64,000 bases of DNA from Thozetella sp. PMI_491 (taxonomy: Eukaryota > Ascomycota > Sordariomycetes > Chaetosphaeriales > Chaetosphaeriaceae): positions 930,001 to 994,000 of the forward strand of contig MU270022.1 of NCBI GenBank assembly GCA_021432635.1, read 5' to 3'. Made by a program: the position numbers and the translations under genes. Below, one piece after another: positions 33,109 through 43,381 of the stretch. Within the stretch, counting starts at the first letter, position 1. The number at the start of each line of letters is the position of its first letter. The notes under the pieces are model-generated. The model saw only the letters and a program-made list of their open reading frames with translations. It made no database searches and had not been told where the DNA came from.

Positions 33109-35116
33109 CTAGTCCAGCTGTTCAACTAGTTCGTTCCACAGGTGTTCCGCCCTTGCCTCTAAGCGTTGTTGCTCGGGCCAGACCACAGCAACTAGCGCCT
33201 TTTTCGCGCAGGCCCATTCCGTGACTCCGGTTACTCGAGCCCATGTCTGGATAGCCCGAGCAAACTGGCCGTGTAGCTCGTAGAACGCGTCCACACCGAA
33301 TCCAAGACGTAAATAGTTGGGGCTGTGGATTTCGATGTCGTCCAAGATCATGAATGAGATGAAGGCCTCCCAGAGCCATAGCTCCCGACTACTACGCCCG
33401 GCCTTCATGTCCGCCTCGGTACGCTCGATGTCTCTCTTTACTATGAGTAACCTCCGTCGCGCAACCTGCGACTCGATATCGTCCCCCCTGTCTAATGCCC
33501 GCAGCTCCAAAAGACGGTAGAAGATGTAACCTCCCAGTATGGTCAATGCCATCCGGTCGATGAATAGCGAGCCGGGTCGTTGTTGGGTGCCGTTTGGCCC
33601 CAGGTTGTCTCCAAACCAAGTCAATAGATCAGCTGCGGAGGTAGTGACAACTGAGTATGCATGTACGAGACTTTTTTCCCCACGGGTGGGAGCACTAGGC
33701 ACGGCGGGATCTTTTTTCTTCGGTTGCTGTCTGGTGATCAAGTTGGCAAGCTCCTGCGCACGAGCTACAAAGACGCTGGCGTCTATCATGTTTGTGCGAG
33801 TAACCTTACCAGTCGTCGTGATGATGTAAGGCGATAAACTGATTGCTTGAAGTCGTTGGTCTTCGGCATTCTGCCCCGCTTTTATCTGGGGAAGATGGCG
33901 CGCTTGCCGTGGGTTGATTTGGGAAGTGACCAAGCTACCAGCGGCGAACTTGTCGGCCCTACCCCGGGGTGTTAGGTTAGGCATGCCGAAGAACAAAGAT
34001 ACAACCACCTACAGTAGCACGATGTGCTCGATAGACTCAAGAGTTCTTGTGTGTTCCTCGACAGTAATATCACCAAGCTTCAGCTGGGAATCCCAGAAGT
34101 CTAGGAGATTGTAAAGACCAAGGAGATGAGCGTTGGCAGCGTCAAAGTTTTTAACTTGGACCTGATGTTGCGAGCTGTTTTTAGTGCATATATCCCAGCG
34201 AATTATGCAGATACTTGAGTTTAGGCTTACCTCTATGATGCAGAGCGATGCAACAAATTGCACAGCGCGAAGCATTGTTTTAGAGGAGCCATCAAGGGCA
34301 TTGATCCACTCCCTCAGGTTAAGGAGACATTCTCCCATGTGAAATCGATAGGTCGCTTCGTATTCGTGCAGACCTCCGGCCTTCAGCGCGTAGTGGGACG
34401 CAGCGGTGAGGAGCACACTCCGGAACGCAGCCGGTTGCTCCTTTGCCAAAGCGAGGCTGCGCAAAGAGATGTCAGCAACGCATAAAATAGGATAGGATCC
34501 CGCGGTGGGGAACAGACTTACCAGTCAATCTTAGTATTTTCAGGGAGGAGCTGAGTTAGATCATCGTACACGTTGATGACTGGGATCCCAAAGGTTAGGC
34601 TCAGCTCAGGGCATCGGCCGCTACGAAGTGGGGGGAGGGAGACGTGCAGTGCTGTATCAGGCCTCGCGACCTGAGTGGCATCATAATGGGCATAGAGTCA
34701 AACGGGTCAAAGGATGTGTTGGGTAGCTGGGCAGCCAAGTGCCAGGGAGCCAGCACCCCTGGAAACTTCTGCTCGAGTGGCTGTTTTCGGGGCCGCCTAG
34801 GGCTTGGCGCCGGCTCGCCTTGCGGGTAAACACAGGCGTCTCCCGCCCATTTCGCGCAGTTATCACTTTTTGGAAGTGTGGCGTTAGCGACGAAACCCTC
34901 TCGGCGCGGATTAGCGCCAGCAGGTTGACCCAGAGGAAGGGCGGTCCCAGCAGCGCCGCCTTGCAGCTCGCGAATGCGGGCACCTCAGCTCACTAACCAT
35001 ATTGGATGCCGCTCATCACAACGGACGTGCCTGCGCCTACAGGTATAGCAGCCCTTTCTGCTGCGCTTATGGAATATTTTCTTCCTGAAGGGTAGATTCA
35101 CCGACTCTGGGACCAT
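33109..35116 (-). CDS. Zn(II)2Cys6 transcription factor
   Basis: Six exons: 35116-34998, 34865-34671, 34620-34522, 34456-34231, 34161-34013 and 33958-33109, giving 545 residues. The zinc cluster is split by a 131-bp intron inside the codon for its fourth cysteine; splicing gives GCYTCRRRHVRCDERHPIC and then DNCAKWAGDAC, with cysteines at 23, 26, 33, 40, 43 and 51. A basic linker (SPRRPRKQ) follows. The rest resembles the fungal regulator middle domain (SVLLTAASHYALKAG, NAHLLGLYNLLDFWD, FARAIQTWARVTGV). It is predicted to be a nuclear regulator binding CGG repeats. The third exon start relies on a 50-bp intron (34621-34670) with a good branch site. It could control nearby genes (GH79, ArsM or cluster A), but nothing in the sequence proves this. 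Confidence 0.85.
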
Positions 35117-35697
35117 CCTGCAGGCTCCGTAGGGCGAAGATTGCGTATGGAGCCTAAAAGTACACTGAATGCTGAAAAAGAGCGCCAGGAAGCGGTAGAG
35201 GGCAGTGAAGGGCGGCGCCGCGGTGTTCTCACAGTTGAAGACCCTGTTTTATCGGTGTGCATCGTCTACGTACTCCATAGGCATCCGTGGGTTTCGATGA
35301 AAGAAGCAGTCTAGCTGTTTTCGGATGTCAGGGGTTGTTAGACGTAAATTCTCCGATTGGCCAGGCCGATCTACCTGACGAGTCCGCCGTGGAATTTGGG
35401 ACCCTATGGGGAATAGCGCGTCTTGTTCGTGGAGCGACTCTACAGAGACGTGCGACCTGCGCGGGCGCTCGAGCTAATAGACTAGGACTCGGGTCAAACA
35501 AATAACTACCTGGGGTCCAACCCTGTTGAGGACGCGTCAAGGAGAGACAGTCCTTTACATTGTCAGCTAAACTAATGGCATGAACACTTTATAGTCGTGG
35601 ATCTAAAAGGTTGAGGGAAACAACCCTCGTCTGACGGCTTGTCAGCACGGTGCCTTGAATGTATTTTGGTGGTAAGCTGACTAACCTTTCCCCGTCA
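35117..35697. other. Intergenic region
   Basis: Promoter of the Zn2Cys6 regulator and the 3' flank of the dehydrogenase relic. No gene was seen. Confidence 0.5.
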
Positions 35698-36208
35698 CTA
35701 TTTGATAAATGCGCCGTTGAGGTATGCTTCGGCACGGCTCGCCAGGCGAAGAATAGTGCCGCCCATGTCTAGTTCGTCACCCATCCGGGCAAGCGGGACT
35801 GCATCTTGGCCTATCCCACCCTTTGCCACGACAGGTGCAGACATCTCACTCGCATAAACTACCATTGGGGGTTTGTTAGCGCTAATTTTGTTGGCTCGGC
35901 GGCCGCCTGGCTTAGGCAACAAGACTTATGTCCCAGACAAATCAATTGGCTCGAATGTCCCAAGTGGGCAAGATACAGGCAAGGTGCTTCATCATGAAGG
36001 TGCAGGCAGTTTTCGGCTGCCCATAGGCGTAGCCGCCCGTGCTGGTCTTATTAAAGCCGCTGATAGAGTTCGTCGTTACGACCTGGCTCTTTGCACCACC
36101 ATCACCTTTCTTAGTACCCGCGTCTAGCAGCGCTAGGAACGCCATCGTCGTGTACCACGCAGACGATGCATTGACGGCAAACGCATCGGTGTAGGCCTCA
36201 ATCGGCAC
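35698..36208 (-). pseudogene. Short-chain dehydrogenase relic
   Basis: Only the C-terminal half of a short-chain dehydrogenase is readable. The first piece (36208-35942) contains AFAVNASSAWYTTMAFLALL, TTNSISG and the catalytic YGQPK (Y-x3-K). The second piece (about 35865-35698) contains SEMSAPVVAKG, PLARMGDELDMGGTILRLAS and the usual end AYLNGAF. The Rossmann glycine motif and any ATG are absent upstream. A one-base frame change follows WDIRAN, where VICPG is expected. A branch-site-like GCTAAC and a TAG acceptor between the pieces look like the remains of an intron. Loss of the N-terminal half plus the frame change indicates a dead gene rather than a missed exon. Confidence 0.75.
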
Positions 36209-36734
36209 AGGCCATTAGACTTCGATAAATTCTTCGAGGCTCATACTAGGATATATCTAGGTATCTTCATTTCTCCTGACATTAACGCTGCACGCGCCAG
36301 GTCGCGATAGGTGCAGCGCCCCTTAGATGGCGCTGTACGTAGACGTATTATTGCCAGATGCCTCCAACAGCGTTCGTGATCCATGGGTGCCTATCTATGG
36401 TCGTCGGCGGATCTGGTGACGTATCGAAAAATTGCCTTTTCTGGTTAGCAGGATCGAGCGGCAGCATCCGCATGCTTCTGCCAACACAGTTGACTGGCTC
36501 GGGTGTGACGAAGCGGGAGGCGAGATGGAGGGGAAACCCGATGACATATCGAAAAGATACCTATTTAGCTTAGCGGGGTCGACCAACCCCCCCAAGCCAC
36601 CGGCATATATATGTATTAATAAGTCAGGTAGAATAGCGTAACCCAAGGAAGAAGTTCAGCCTCTAGACCTTTTGACCAAAGCCGGGTGACGCTCCTCGGA
36701 CACTTTGACAAGATCAGTTACTGCAGCGCTCGGC
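36209..36734. other. Intergenic region with a degenerate direct repeat
   Basis: No gene was seen. Two 47-bp segments, 36415-36461 and 36540-36586, share the pattern GACnTATCGAAAA followed by a similar tail. The missing N-terminal half of the dehydrogenase was not found here. Confidence 0.45.
36415..36586. repeat. Degenerate 47-bp direct repeat pair
   Basis: Copies start at about 36415 and 36540, 125 bp apart, with roughly two thirds identity by eye. The origin is unclear; it may be an old tandem duplication. Confidence 0.45.
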
Positions 36735-37877
36735 ATGGACATGGACTCCCAGGCTACCTATGCTCTTGTTAAGGGGCATTACAGCTCCGTGGCCTCGAAG
36801 GATTCTGAAGGCGCTTATGGAAAGTCCGTGGCACAATCTTTCGGCTACAGCCTGGAGGATCTAGACAGCATCCCTGCCCAGTCAAATCTAGGACTTAGCT
36901 GCGGAAACCCCTTGGCTATCGCTAGCCTCAAAGAAGTATGTCAGAAGGAAAGGTTTAAACAAAGACTCAAGAACTAATTTTGCGCAAGGGAGAGACTGTC
37001 ATCGACCTCGGGTCTGGAGCCGGCTTTGACGTGTTCCTCGCTAGCAAAAGGGTTGGGCAAACTGGTCGCGCCATCGGCGTAGATATGAACAAAGTACGGT
37101 CCAAATGGTCCAGTGCTTGCACTATAGATACTGACTCTAAATTCTCAGGATATGCTTGCCCTAGCGCAGAAGAACATGGTTGTATCCGGTGCTACTAACG
37201 CCGAGTTTGTGGAGGGTCGGATTACTAGTATCCCTCTCGACGACGGCATTGCTGATGCTATCATTTCGAATTGCGTCATTAATCTTGTACCCGACCAGGA
37301 AAAACAGCAAGTCTTTCATGAAATTTTTCGCTTGCTGAAGCCAGGTGGCCGAGTTGCCTTGTCTGATATCTTGGCGAAGAGGTCGCTGCCTGAAAACGTG
37401 CGCGCGAGTGCCTCGGCATATGTCGGATGTATTGCTGGCGCTAGCCTTGTTGATCAGTACCGTGCTTATTTCAAGCATGCCGGATTCTCGGGTAAGTTTC
37501 GATCCTTGATTATCTAGGACGTCAGAGACAGTATTTACGGTTCGCAGACGTCATCATCAAGGACGCCAATAACGACCTCAATGTCTACAGCGACACCCTA
37601 CCTGACGGCTCGAAGCGCACAGCTTCCCAACAGGCTGGAAACCAACTAAGCGCCACATGCCGTCCACCGATGTCGAGCGTAGATACCGCGTCTTGTTGCT
37701 CGGAGAAGAGAACGGGTACTGGGCAATCTCGCGATATTGGTGAGCTGGGCCCAGAGCTTGAAGGTATTGATTTGAACGAATGGGTCGGTAAGTAACACTA
37801 AATGCTTGTAGGATCGGACATCCCTAAACGATGACAACCAACTAGGTTCATACAAAATATTTGCAGTCAAACCCTGA
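36735..37877 (+). CDS. arsM: Arsenite S-adenosylmethionine methyltransferase
   Basis: Five exons: 36735-36935, 36989-37093, 37149-37491, 37548-37787 and 37846-37877, giving 306 residues. The joins rebuild [32 protein letters not shown] and [14 protein letters not shown], the usual family end. The SAM loop is [11 protein letters not shown]. The three cysteines known to bind As(III) in this family are at about residues 56 (LSCGNP), 144 (SNCVINL) and 196 (YVGCIAG). An additional CC pair follows about 70 residues later in TASCCSEK. It is expected to methylate arsenite to mono- and dimethyl forms in the cytosol, giving resistance. The neighbour on the left is a dead dehydrogenase. No arsenite pump or arsenate reductase lies nearby, so it is not part of an ars cluster in this window. 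Confidence 0.93.
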
Positions 37878-39277
37878 GCAGGGCAGGTAGAAGGTTGTAT
37901 CCACTCTTGGGATTAAGTGTACAGCTATTGGAGTATATGCGTCGAAGTTTTCAAATGTACCACGCTATTAACCCCATGCCGATGATATCCCTAAATAATG
38001 GCGCCAAGGTCGCAGGCTTGCGATGCCCCCTCAAGGTACTGAAGTCTAAAGGTCTCCTGTGCTATCCATGCCATCTACCCAGGCTACTTCCGCCGCCGTG
38101 CATTATGTACTTTAAGCTCAAAACGAAGCTCGGTGCTCGTTATTTCCACAGGATACTGGGGATGCTCCAATTCCAAAGAACAATCAGTTTACTTGTCGAG
38201 AAGTCGAGTAGACTGTAGACTATATCAATATACGTAAAGTGTCGCTGGGGATGTATCGGGACTGTACATACTCGATCGATCTCCGCGATCCTCCCGTTCG
38301 CAGAGTTATATAAAGCAGTGGCAAAGTCCTCGCACTCAAATATACAGGTTGCTCGTTTGGCTGCTTTAGACTGCGTTAGTTATTTTCATCATAATGAACT
38401 ATGTCCCTACAAACAAGACGGCCTGGTTGCAGGAAAAGGGTGCTCCTCTAGCACACTCCTTGAAATCAATGGAAAAAACCGAGAGCTCAACGCACGAAGA
38501 AATCAGGAGTAGAGGCAGCACTCGCAAGACCTCTAGCAAAAGGCAACAAAAATATTTCGTGTACAGTTGAGTACTACAGGGACGAAGCTCACGGGAGTCG
38601 ACGTCTCGAAAGTCATCTGGATAGCCGAGACTGTTCTTTCTCAAGCAGGCCAATCAGAAATCTCGGCCACACTTATCCGGTCCCGTTCACAAACGCGAAC
38701 ACAACGAGGGAGATTCTCGAATCAAGCCGAAAGAGAGACGTCTACCGTTATACCCTGGACGCTCATCAAGGTAGCACGAGAAAAGGGCTCTCTCGAGGCA
38801 AACCGGCCTCTGATAAAAGCCTAGGAGCTTCACAGGTCGTGATGGGATATAGTCTATAGGGGGGCACGCTAGCACAGAGAAGGGATTCTCGGTCGCTAGA
38901 TTTCATCACTCCTGCAATTCTGTTAGATAATGCTGCCTTAGCAAGAGTCTCATTTAGTCTCAGCAAAAGCTATATTGATTGTTGCAGTGTCTTGAGCTGA
39001 GGTCGTGACTCATCTGCCTTAGTATGGTTGGCTGGCTAAGCTGATACGTCGTGCGCGCCGACCCGTTTCCGTTAACAATCTCGCCATCGGTAGCGTAACT
39101 CGGCAAGTACACATCAACATATGGATCTTTATTCCATTCGAGCTCATAGTTTCCATTGGGTAGGTGACCAGAACCCCTGTCTTAGCCGCGAAACGGGGGA
39201 TTGACAGGACGCTGAACTCTCGCTTCACCGGAGGAACAATTACAGTACATCGTTGAAGACGGCCTAATACTGCCGTC
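37878..39277. other. Gene-free stretch, 1.4 kb
   Basis: No working gene was recognised. One reverse-strand segment (about 39190-39020) reads NGNYELEWNKDPYVDVYLP and onward without stops for some 45 codons, possibly a relic of a secreted protein, but the family is unknown to me. Confidence 0.4.
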
Positions 39278-40453
39278 TTAATTTACATTCTGTGACTCTA
39301 TATTATTAGACTTGCCAACTGTGAGAGTACCGTTCTTCGTTTGCTGTGTTTTCAGGTGGTTCAATATATGCGTCACAGCTCGGACAATCCAGTTCGAGGT
39401 CTTCTCCACGCTATCAACCTTGAAAGCTACCCAGATGAGAATAGCCGAGACCACCGTGGAAACAGAGACTGTGGTGTGACATTGACCGTTATATTCTGCA
39501 CTTCAAGGAGTGTTACTGCACTCTATCCACGTTGGGAAAGCCCAGTAGTTTCTTCTTACAGATTATGTATCAGATATAGCCAAGGTCAAGTTGACCGTCC
39601 AAGTCTTTCTCAAATTGGCTTAATACTTAAAGCGAGAAAGCTAGCCATGAAAGAGAAAAGCAATCGTCAAGCGGGGATCAGTCCTGTCTGGGCACTCAAA
39701 GCCTGTTTAAATCAAGATACAGCGGGAATCTCACGAAATAATATTGGTGATTGTGAAGATGAGAGCGATGCGACCTTATCTCAAAGACTCTTGAGCATCT
39801 ATAATGCTGTTATGCTTCTGTTTCAAGTCCATGATAAATGTCAACTTCGATAGGGTAAGCTAGGCAGGTAGTCAGCACAATCACACAACCGACTCTCGAA
39901 GGACCTTGGACTAGAGCAATTAACAAGACGTACAGCTTGGTCGACTTTTTCGGCCCGCTCTATTATGGTACTGATTTCCTCGACATTGGTGGTCGCCCGC
40001 TGCCAGGGGGAGAGAAGGCTCGTCATAATCCTTGCCACTGCTCCAAATCGGCCGCGCCCATTGCGCCGTAGAGCTTCTGTCTTCGTCAATCTCCGAGCCC
40101 ACGTCGTCCTTCCCGCTGTCTGATTCTTGATCATCACACAATTTGTCGGTGTGACCCTCTCTTCCTCTTCCACCGATTTCCGGAGGCTCAGCCACGTCGC
40201 TTTCCAGTCCAGGAGCGGCCCTTGTCCCGCGCTCTGCTCTTTCAGCCAGGCGGTTGCCGGAGGGAACAATGGCGTCCAGAACTTTAAGGACTCTCTGTTG
40301 ATTGTCGAACAATATACGGATTATGTTGGATTCGTCGAGAGTGTCTTTAATCTGGGCCAACAGTTTGATCTCGGTAGAAATGTCTGCGACGTCGCTTTGC
40401 CCCAGCTCTGTGAATTCTTTAAAAAGAACCGCCTCTTCTTGCGTCTGTGACAT
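39278..40453 (-). pseudogene. CorA-like magnesium-transporter family relic
   Basis: The reverse strand carries, in order, the pieces expected of a fungal CorA-like membrane protein: EAVLFKEFTELGQSDVADI, a helical segment with IIRILFDNQQRVLKVLDAIV, NVEEISTIIERAEKVDQA, an apparent GTACGT donor, FIMDLKQKHNSIIDAQESL, then a stop, GRIALIFTITNIIS, FSFMASFLALSIK (first membrane helix), and VVSAILIWVAFKVDSVEKT (second), ending at a stop at 39278. Several stops and frame changes separate these pieces, and no N-terminal half was found upstream. The family order (long helix, LKQK, two membrane helices near the C-terminus) is recalled from related fungal genes. It is a decayed host gene. Confidence 0.65.
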
Positions 40454-42555
40454 CCTGGAGTTAGCTGGTGTGACCTAAAGAGGGCATAGAAACGTGTATT
40501 TGACATGGCATCTCACTATCTTGCTGGCTCCGACTTGTTTAGCTCGGAAAACTGGAGGATCGTCTGCCCCCCCGTTGAAAGCCCACAGTACCCCCCGGGT
40601 CTAAATAAATGTTCGAACACATAGCTGCAATTAGCCCGGCAAGATCGTAGGCAGCGCTAATATCGAAAGCCCTTTAGGGAAGAGAAAGCTTTATCTGCCG
40701 CAATACATAGGTGCGACTGTTGGGGTGGTTTTCGCCTTCAGTTTCTCACCCTGCGGAAAGCAAGTGACGATAGTGGCGGTCATGCTGTTAAATTTCCTGT
40801 AGACAATGTGGCTTGTAAATATGGCTGGGGCGCTGTCCATCTGCATCTGGCTAGCATGGCAGGGAGCCGAGTTCCGACTCAGGGGTATCCGAATACGGCT
40901 GTGGTCCGAATGCGTCTACCAAGGTAGGCTGAGCCATGGCTATCTCGGCTATATAGAGGGACCTGGTTTGCCATACGAGCTGTGCTGGAGAAAGGGGTTC
41001 CATAGCTCTAGCCGAGGGGCTGAGCATTTAGTAGATGATCCTATCGCTCGAACCTCCATATTCCGACAGGGCGCGTTGTTATTTTGACATGGTGGGTCTG
41101 TTAAGCTCCAGATAACTGAAGCAAATAATACGTCTCTTCAAAAAAGAATTAAATATTATCTTGAAATATTATTTTGAAGTAGCTTAACATAACATTTCTC
41201 TAACAGATTTTGATAAGCTTATCAGTCAGAGTTTAAAGTGTTTTTTGAAGATGCGTTTTTAAAAGTGGGTATGAACTTAAAAGAGCAAACCATTCGACAC
41301 TAAGAAAAATATAGCTTTATCATTGGCTTGCTGCTTCTTAGGCTAACTAAAAAAAGCCCAACCGAACCCCAAGTCAAAATAAAACGCGCAATATCAGTAT
41401 GGAGGTTTATTATCGTTCAACCGAACGATCGGACCCTGGGCTAACTGAATTTCTCCTTTGCTTTGTCCAATCTCCATTCTACCCGACTCAGTGAACCTTT
41501 TGGCGTTGCCAACAGAGATCAGGGTAGCCAAAGACCCCAAACCTGAGAACAGAGCAATGTTTCTCCTAGTAGCCTCAAAGGTCAAGATCCTTTGCCGTAT
41601 TCCGCTTATCTGGCGATATGTAGTTCCAACTTATCGGCGTCCCGTTTAATTTGGTGCCATGCGTAATAAAAGAATCCAACCCTTTCTAACTTTGTCGTCG
41701 AAATTGGACTCGACCGCATGAAAAGAGACAATCGGATTGGCTCAGGAAATAGGTGCGGAAGAGTTTACCGAATACGTTTCGTGTGTTTCTAGGTTCGGTT
41801 CGGCCCCGTAGTTTGCTAGAAGTAGAATGAAGCCACCTGGCAATGCCCGCATCGCCTCATCCTTTGGCCTCTGTAGACAGTTCAACCAGGTGACCATGGA
41901 TTCGAGGAATTCCGACCAGCATGTTTGCACCCATTTTATCACCCCATTGTTCGTTGAGATGGTGCCTGTTCTAAAACGGCCTGTAGCAGAGTTTTCTGCT
42001 TCGATAGATCGTATTCTCGAGTTAAGTGAGAGTTAACGACACCGACGGTACCGAATATACCTCAAGACGCTAGGTATCCTGAGGCAGTTTCCACGATATG
42101 CAGTCCAAAAGGCCAGGCTGCAACACTGACGTACGAAAAAAAAAAACAAATTACTTTGCTAATAAAACACGGTCGGGCCGTTGGTAGCTGTTATGCAACA
42201 CGGCTGGAATGCACTGCTCCTTTTGTGCATGCTGGCAGGGGTCGGAACCGAGTGTTGGGATTACAAATCTGGATACAGGCAGGAATGCTCTGCAAGACGA
42301 GCTGAGGTGGTATAGATAGCTAATAGCTCTAAGACCACTGACTCTAGCCCAATGGGTAAGGGAAGCAAAAAAGAGCTATTAGAACTATTCTCTCGCTTTC
42401 CATCGGAGTATCGTCACTGCTTGCCCTCGTTTCGTGAGCTCAAAGCAGTGTGGCACGCTTGGCAGAGGCCATTGTTGTAAAATCGCCCGCGTGGATCTCC
42501 ACAAAATCCCACACAGGGAATTGCCCGGTATGGTTAAAAGGAAGAGGAAAGATCC
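40454..42555. other. Gene-free, partly TA-rich stretch
   Basis: Contains a strongly TA-rich block (about 41100-41360). No coding gene was identified. The left part may once have held the N-terminal half of the CorA-like gene, but no motif is left to show it. Confidence 0.45.
42547..42555. repeat. Left target-site duplication
   Basis: GAAAGATCC, repeated exactly at 43073-43081 on the other side of the element. Confidence 0.85.
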
Positions 42556-43072
42556 CGAAGCAGTTAAATCGCCCTAGACTAGACCACATCCGGCAAATAT
42601 AGCATTCGGCCTAGCGCGTGACGCCACTTCAGCCACAGCTGCCAGCTGGCACTAATCTCAGCGCAAGCCACTAACCACTATTTTACAGGGCTTAATCCCT
42701 CCTTAATTAACTAATATAGGTCCCCAGACCGCTATATTACAAGGCCAATCCCCCCTCATCCAGGGGGTTTACCTCGTGTGTAAGCTGCCAAACCGTAAGC
42801 TTCATCGCACTTCAACTTAAGACTTCGTATTCTATTTAAGCCACTAAAGCAGTATTTTTTAGCGCTTAATAGTCCTTTTTTAAGAGCTAAACGCAGCATA
42901 TAGGCCACCAAGCCGCTGTTTTACAGGGCTTTGTGCTGGTATTTAAGGTAGATAGCCCAGCTGGCAGCTGTGGCTGGTTGGCAGTGCCCGCTAGGCCAAA
43001 TGCCGTAACTGGCTGGATGGGGTCTAGTCTAGGGCGATTTACCCATAAGCTTAGGGCGATTTAACTGCTTCG
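42556..43072. mobile_element. Non-autonomous Mutator-type element (MITE)
   Basis: A 517-bp element with imperfect terminal inverted repeats. The left end reads CGAAGCAGTTAAATCGCCCT and the right end is its exact reverse complement. The inverted similarity continues through AGACTAGACC, CGGCCTAGCG and CCACAGCTGCCAGCTGG for roughly 120-190 bp. The right arm has an extra copy of the AATCGCCCTA segment. Both ends are flanked by the same 9 bases, GAAAGATCC (42547-42555 and 43073-43081), a target-site duplication. Long inverted ends with a 9-bp duplication are typical of Mutator-like elements. The TA-rich interior contains two degenerate copies of a unit of about 85 bp and no transposase, so it would depend on a helper elsewhere. 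Confidence 0.85.
42666..42940. repeat. Internal degenerate subrepeats of the MITE
   Basis: Two related units, about 42666-42755 and about 42838-42940, share CCACTAA, TATTTT, GCTTAAT, an ATATAGG core and CCGCTNTNTTACANGGC. They are internal tandem-like copies diverged from one another. Confidence 0.5.
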
Positions 43073-43081
43073 GAAAGATCC
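43073..43081. repeat. Right target-site duplication
   Basis: GAAAGATCC, matching 42547-42555. It may be one base longer if the bordering G is counted. Confidence 0.85.
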
Positions 43082-43381
43082 ACACACCACCCCTGGCTGC
43101 CAAATCAGTCGTCGAGTTGCTTGGTCGAATGGGCGGGCGGGAGCTAGGCTATTCCCACATGAATTGCTTATACGAGCCCCCGGAAATTGGAAATGGCGCA
43201 TGTTGGTTCCAGGTTGGTGACAGTTGGCCTTGCAAGGCGCCGACTACGCCGCCCTAAACTGACACTAGGCCAGGGGGGGAGGTTCTGCGCCTTTGTCACT
43301 GACAGATGTTATCAAGCCCGATGCCCCCGCACCACTCCTACGTGGTGACGACAGAATGCAAAGTTGGGCAGTGTTGAAGTG
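43082..43381. other. Short intergenic region
   Basis: Promoter and leader of the SGNH hydrolase. The miniature element lies about 310 bp upstream of its start and could influence its transcription. Confidence 0.5.

Noticed and set aside
34681-34983. A 100-codon reverse frame between the exons of the regulator
   Set aside because: It runs in another frame across the intron and second exon of the Zn2Cys6 gene; the spliced finger explains the region better.
39020-39190. Reverse-strand stretch reading NGNYELEWNKDPYVDVYLP
   Set aside because: Looks protein-like but the family is unknown to me and there is no start, splice support or second motif.
37895-39420. Weak similarity between about 37915-37985 and 39350-39410 (GTTRATAGCGTGG and GACGCATATA words)
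   Set aside because: Only about 65 bp with gaps; too short to call a duplicated gene end without an alignment.
33109-40453. Idea that the regulator, dehydrogenase relic, arsM and CorA-like relic form one resistance cluster
   Set aside because: No arsenite pump or reductase, two of the four are dead, and the orientations are mixed.
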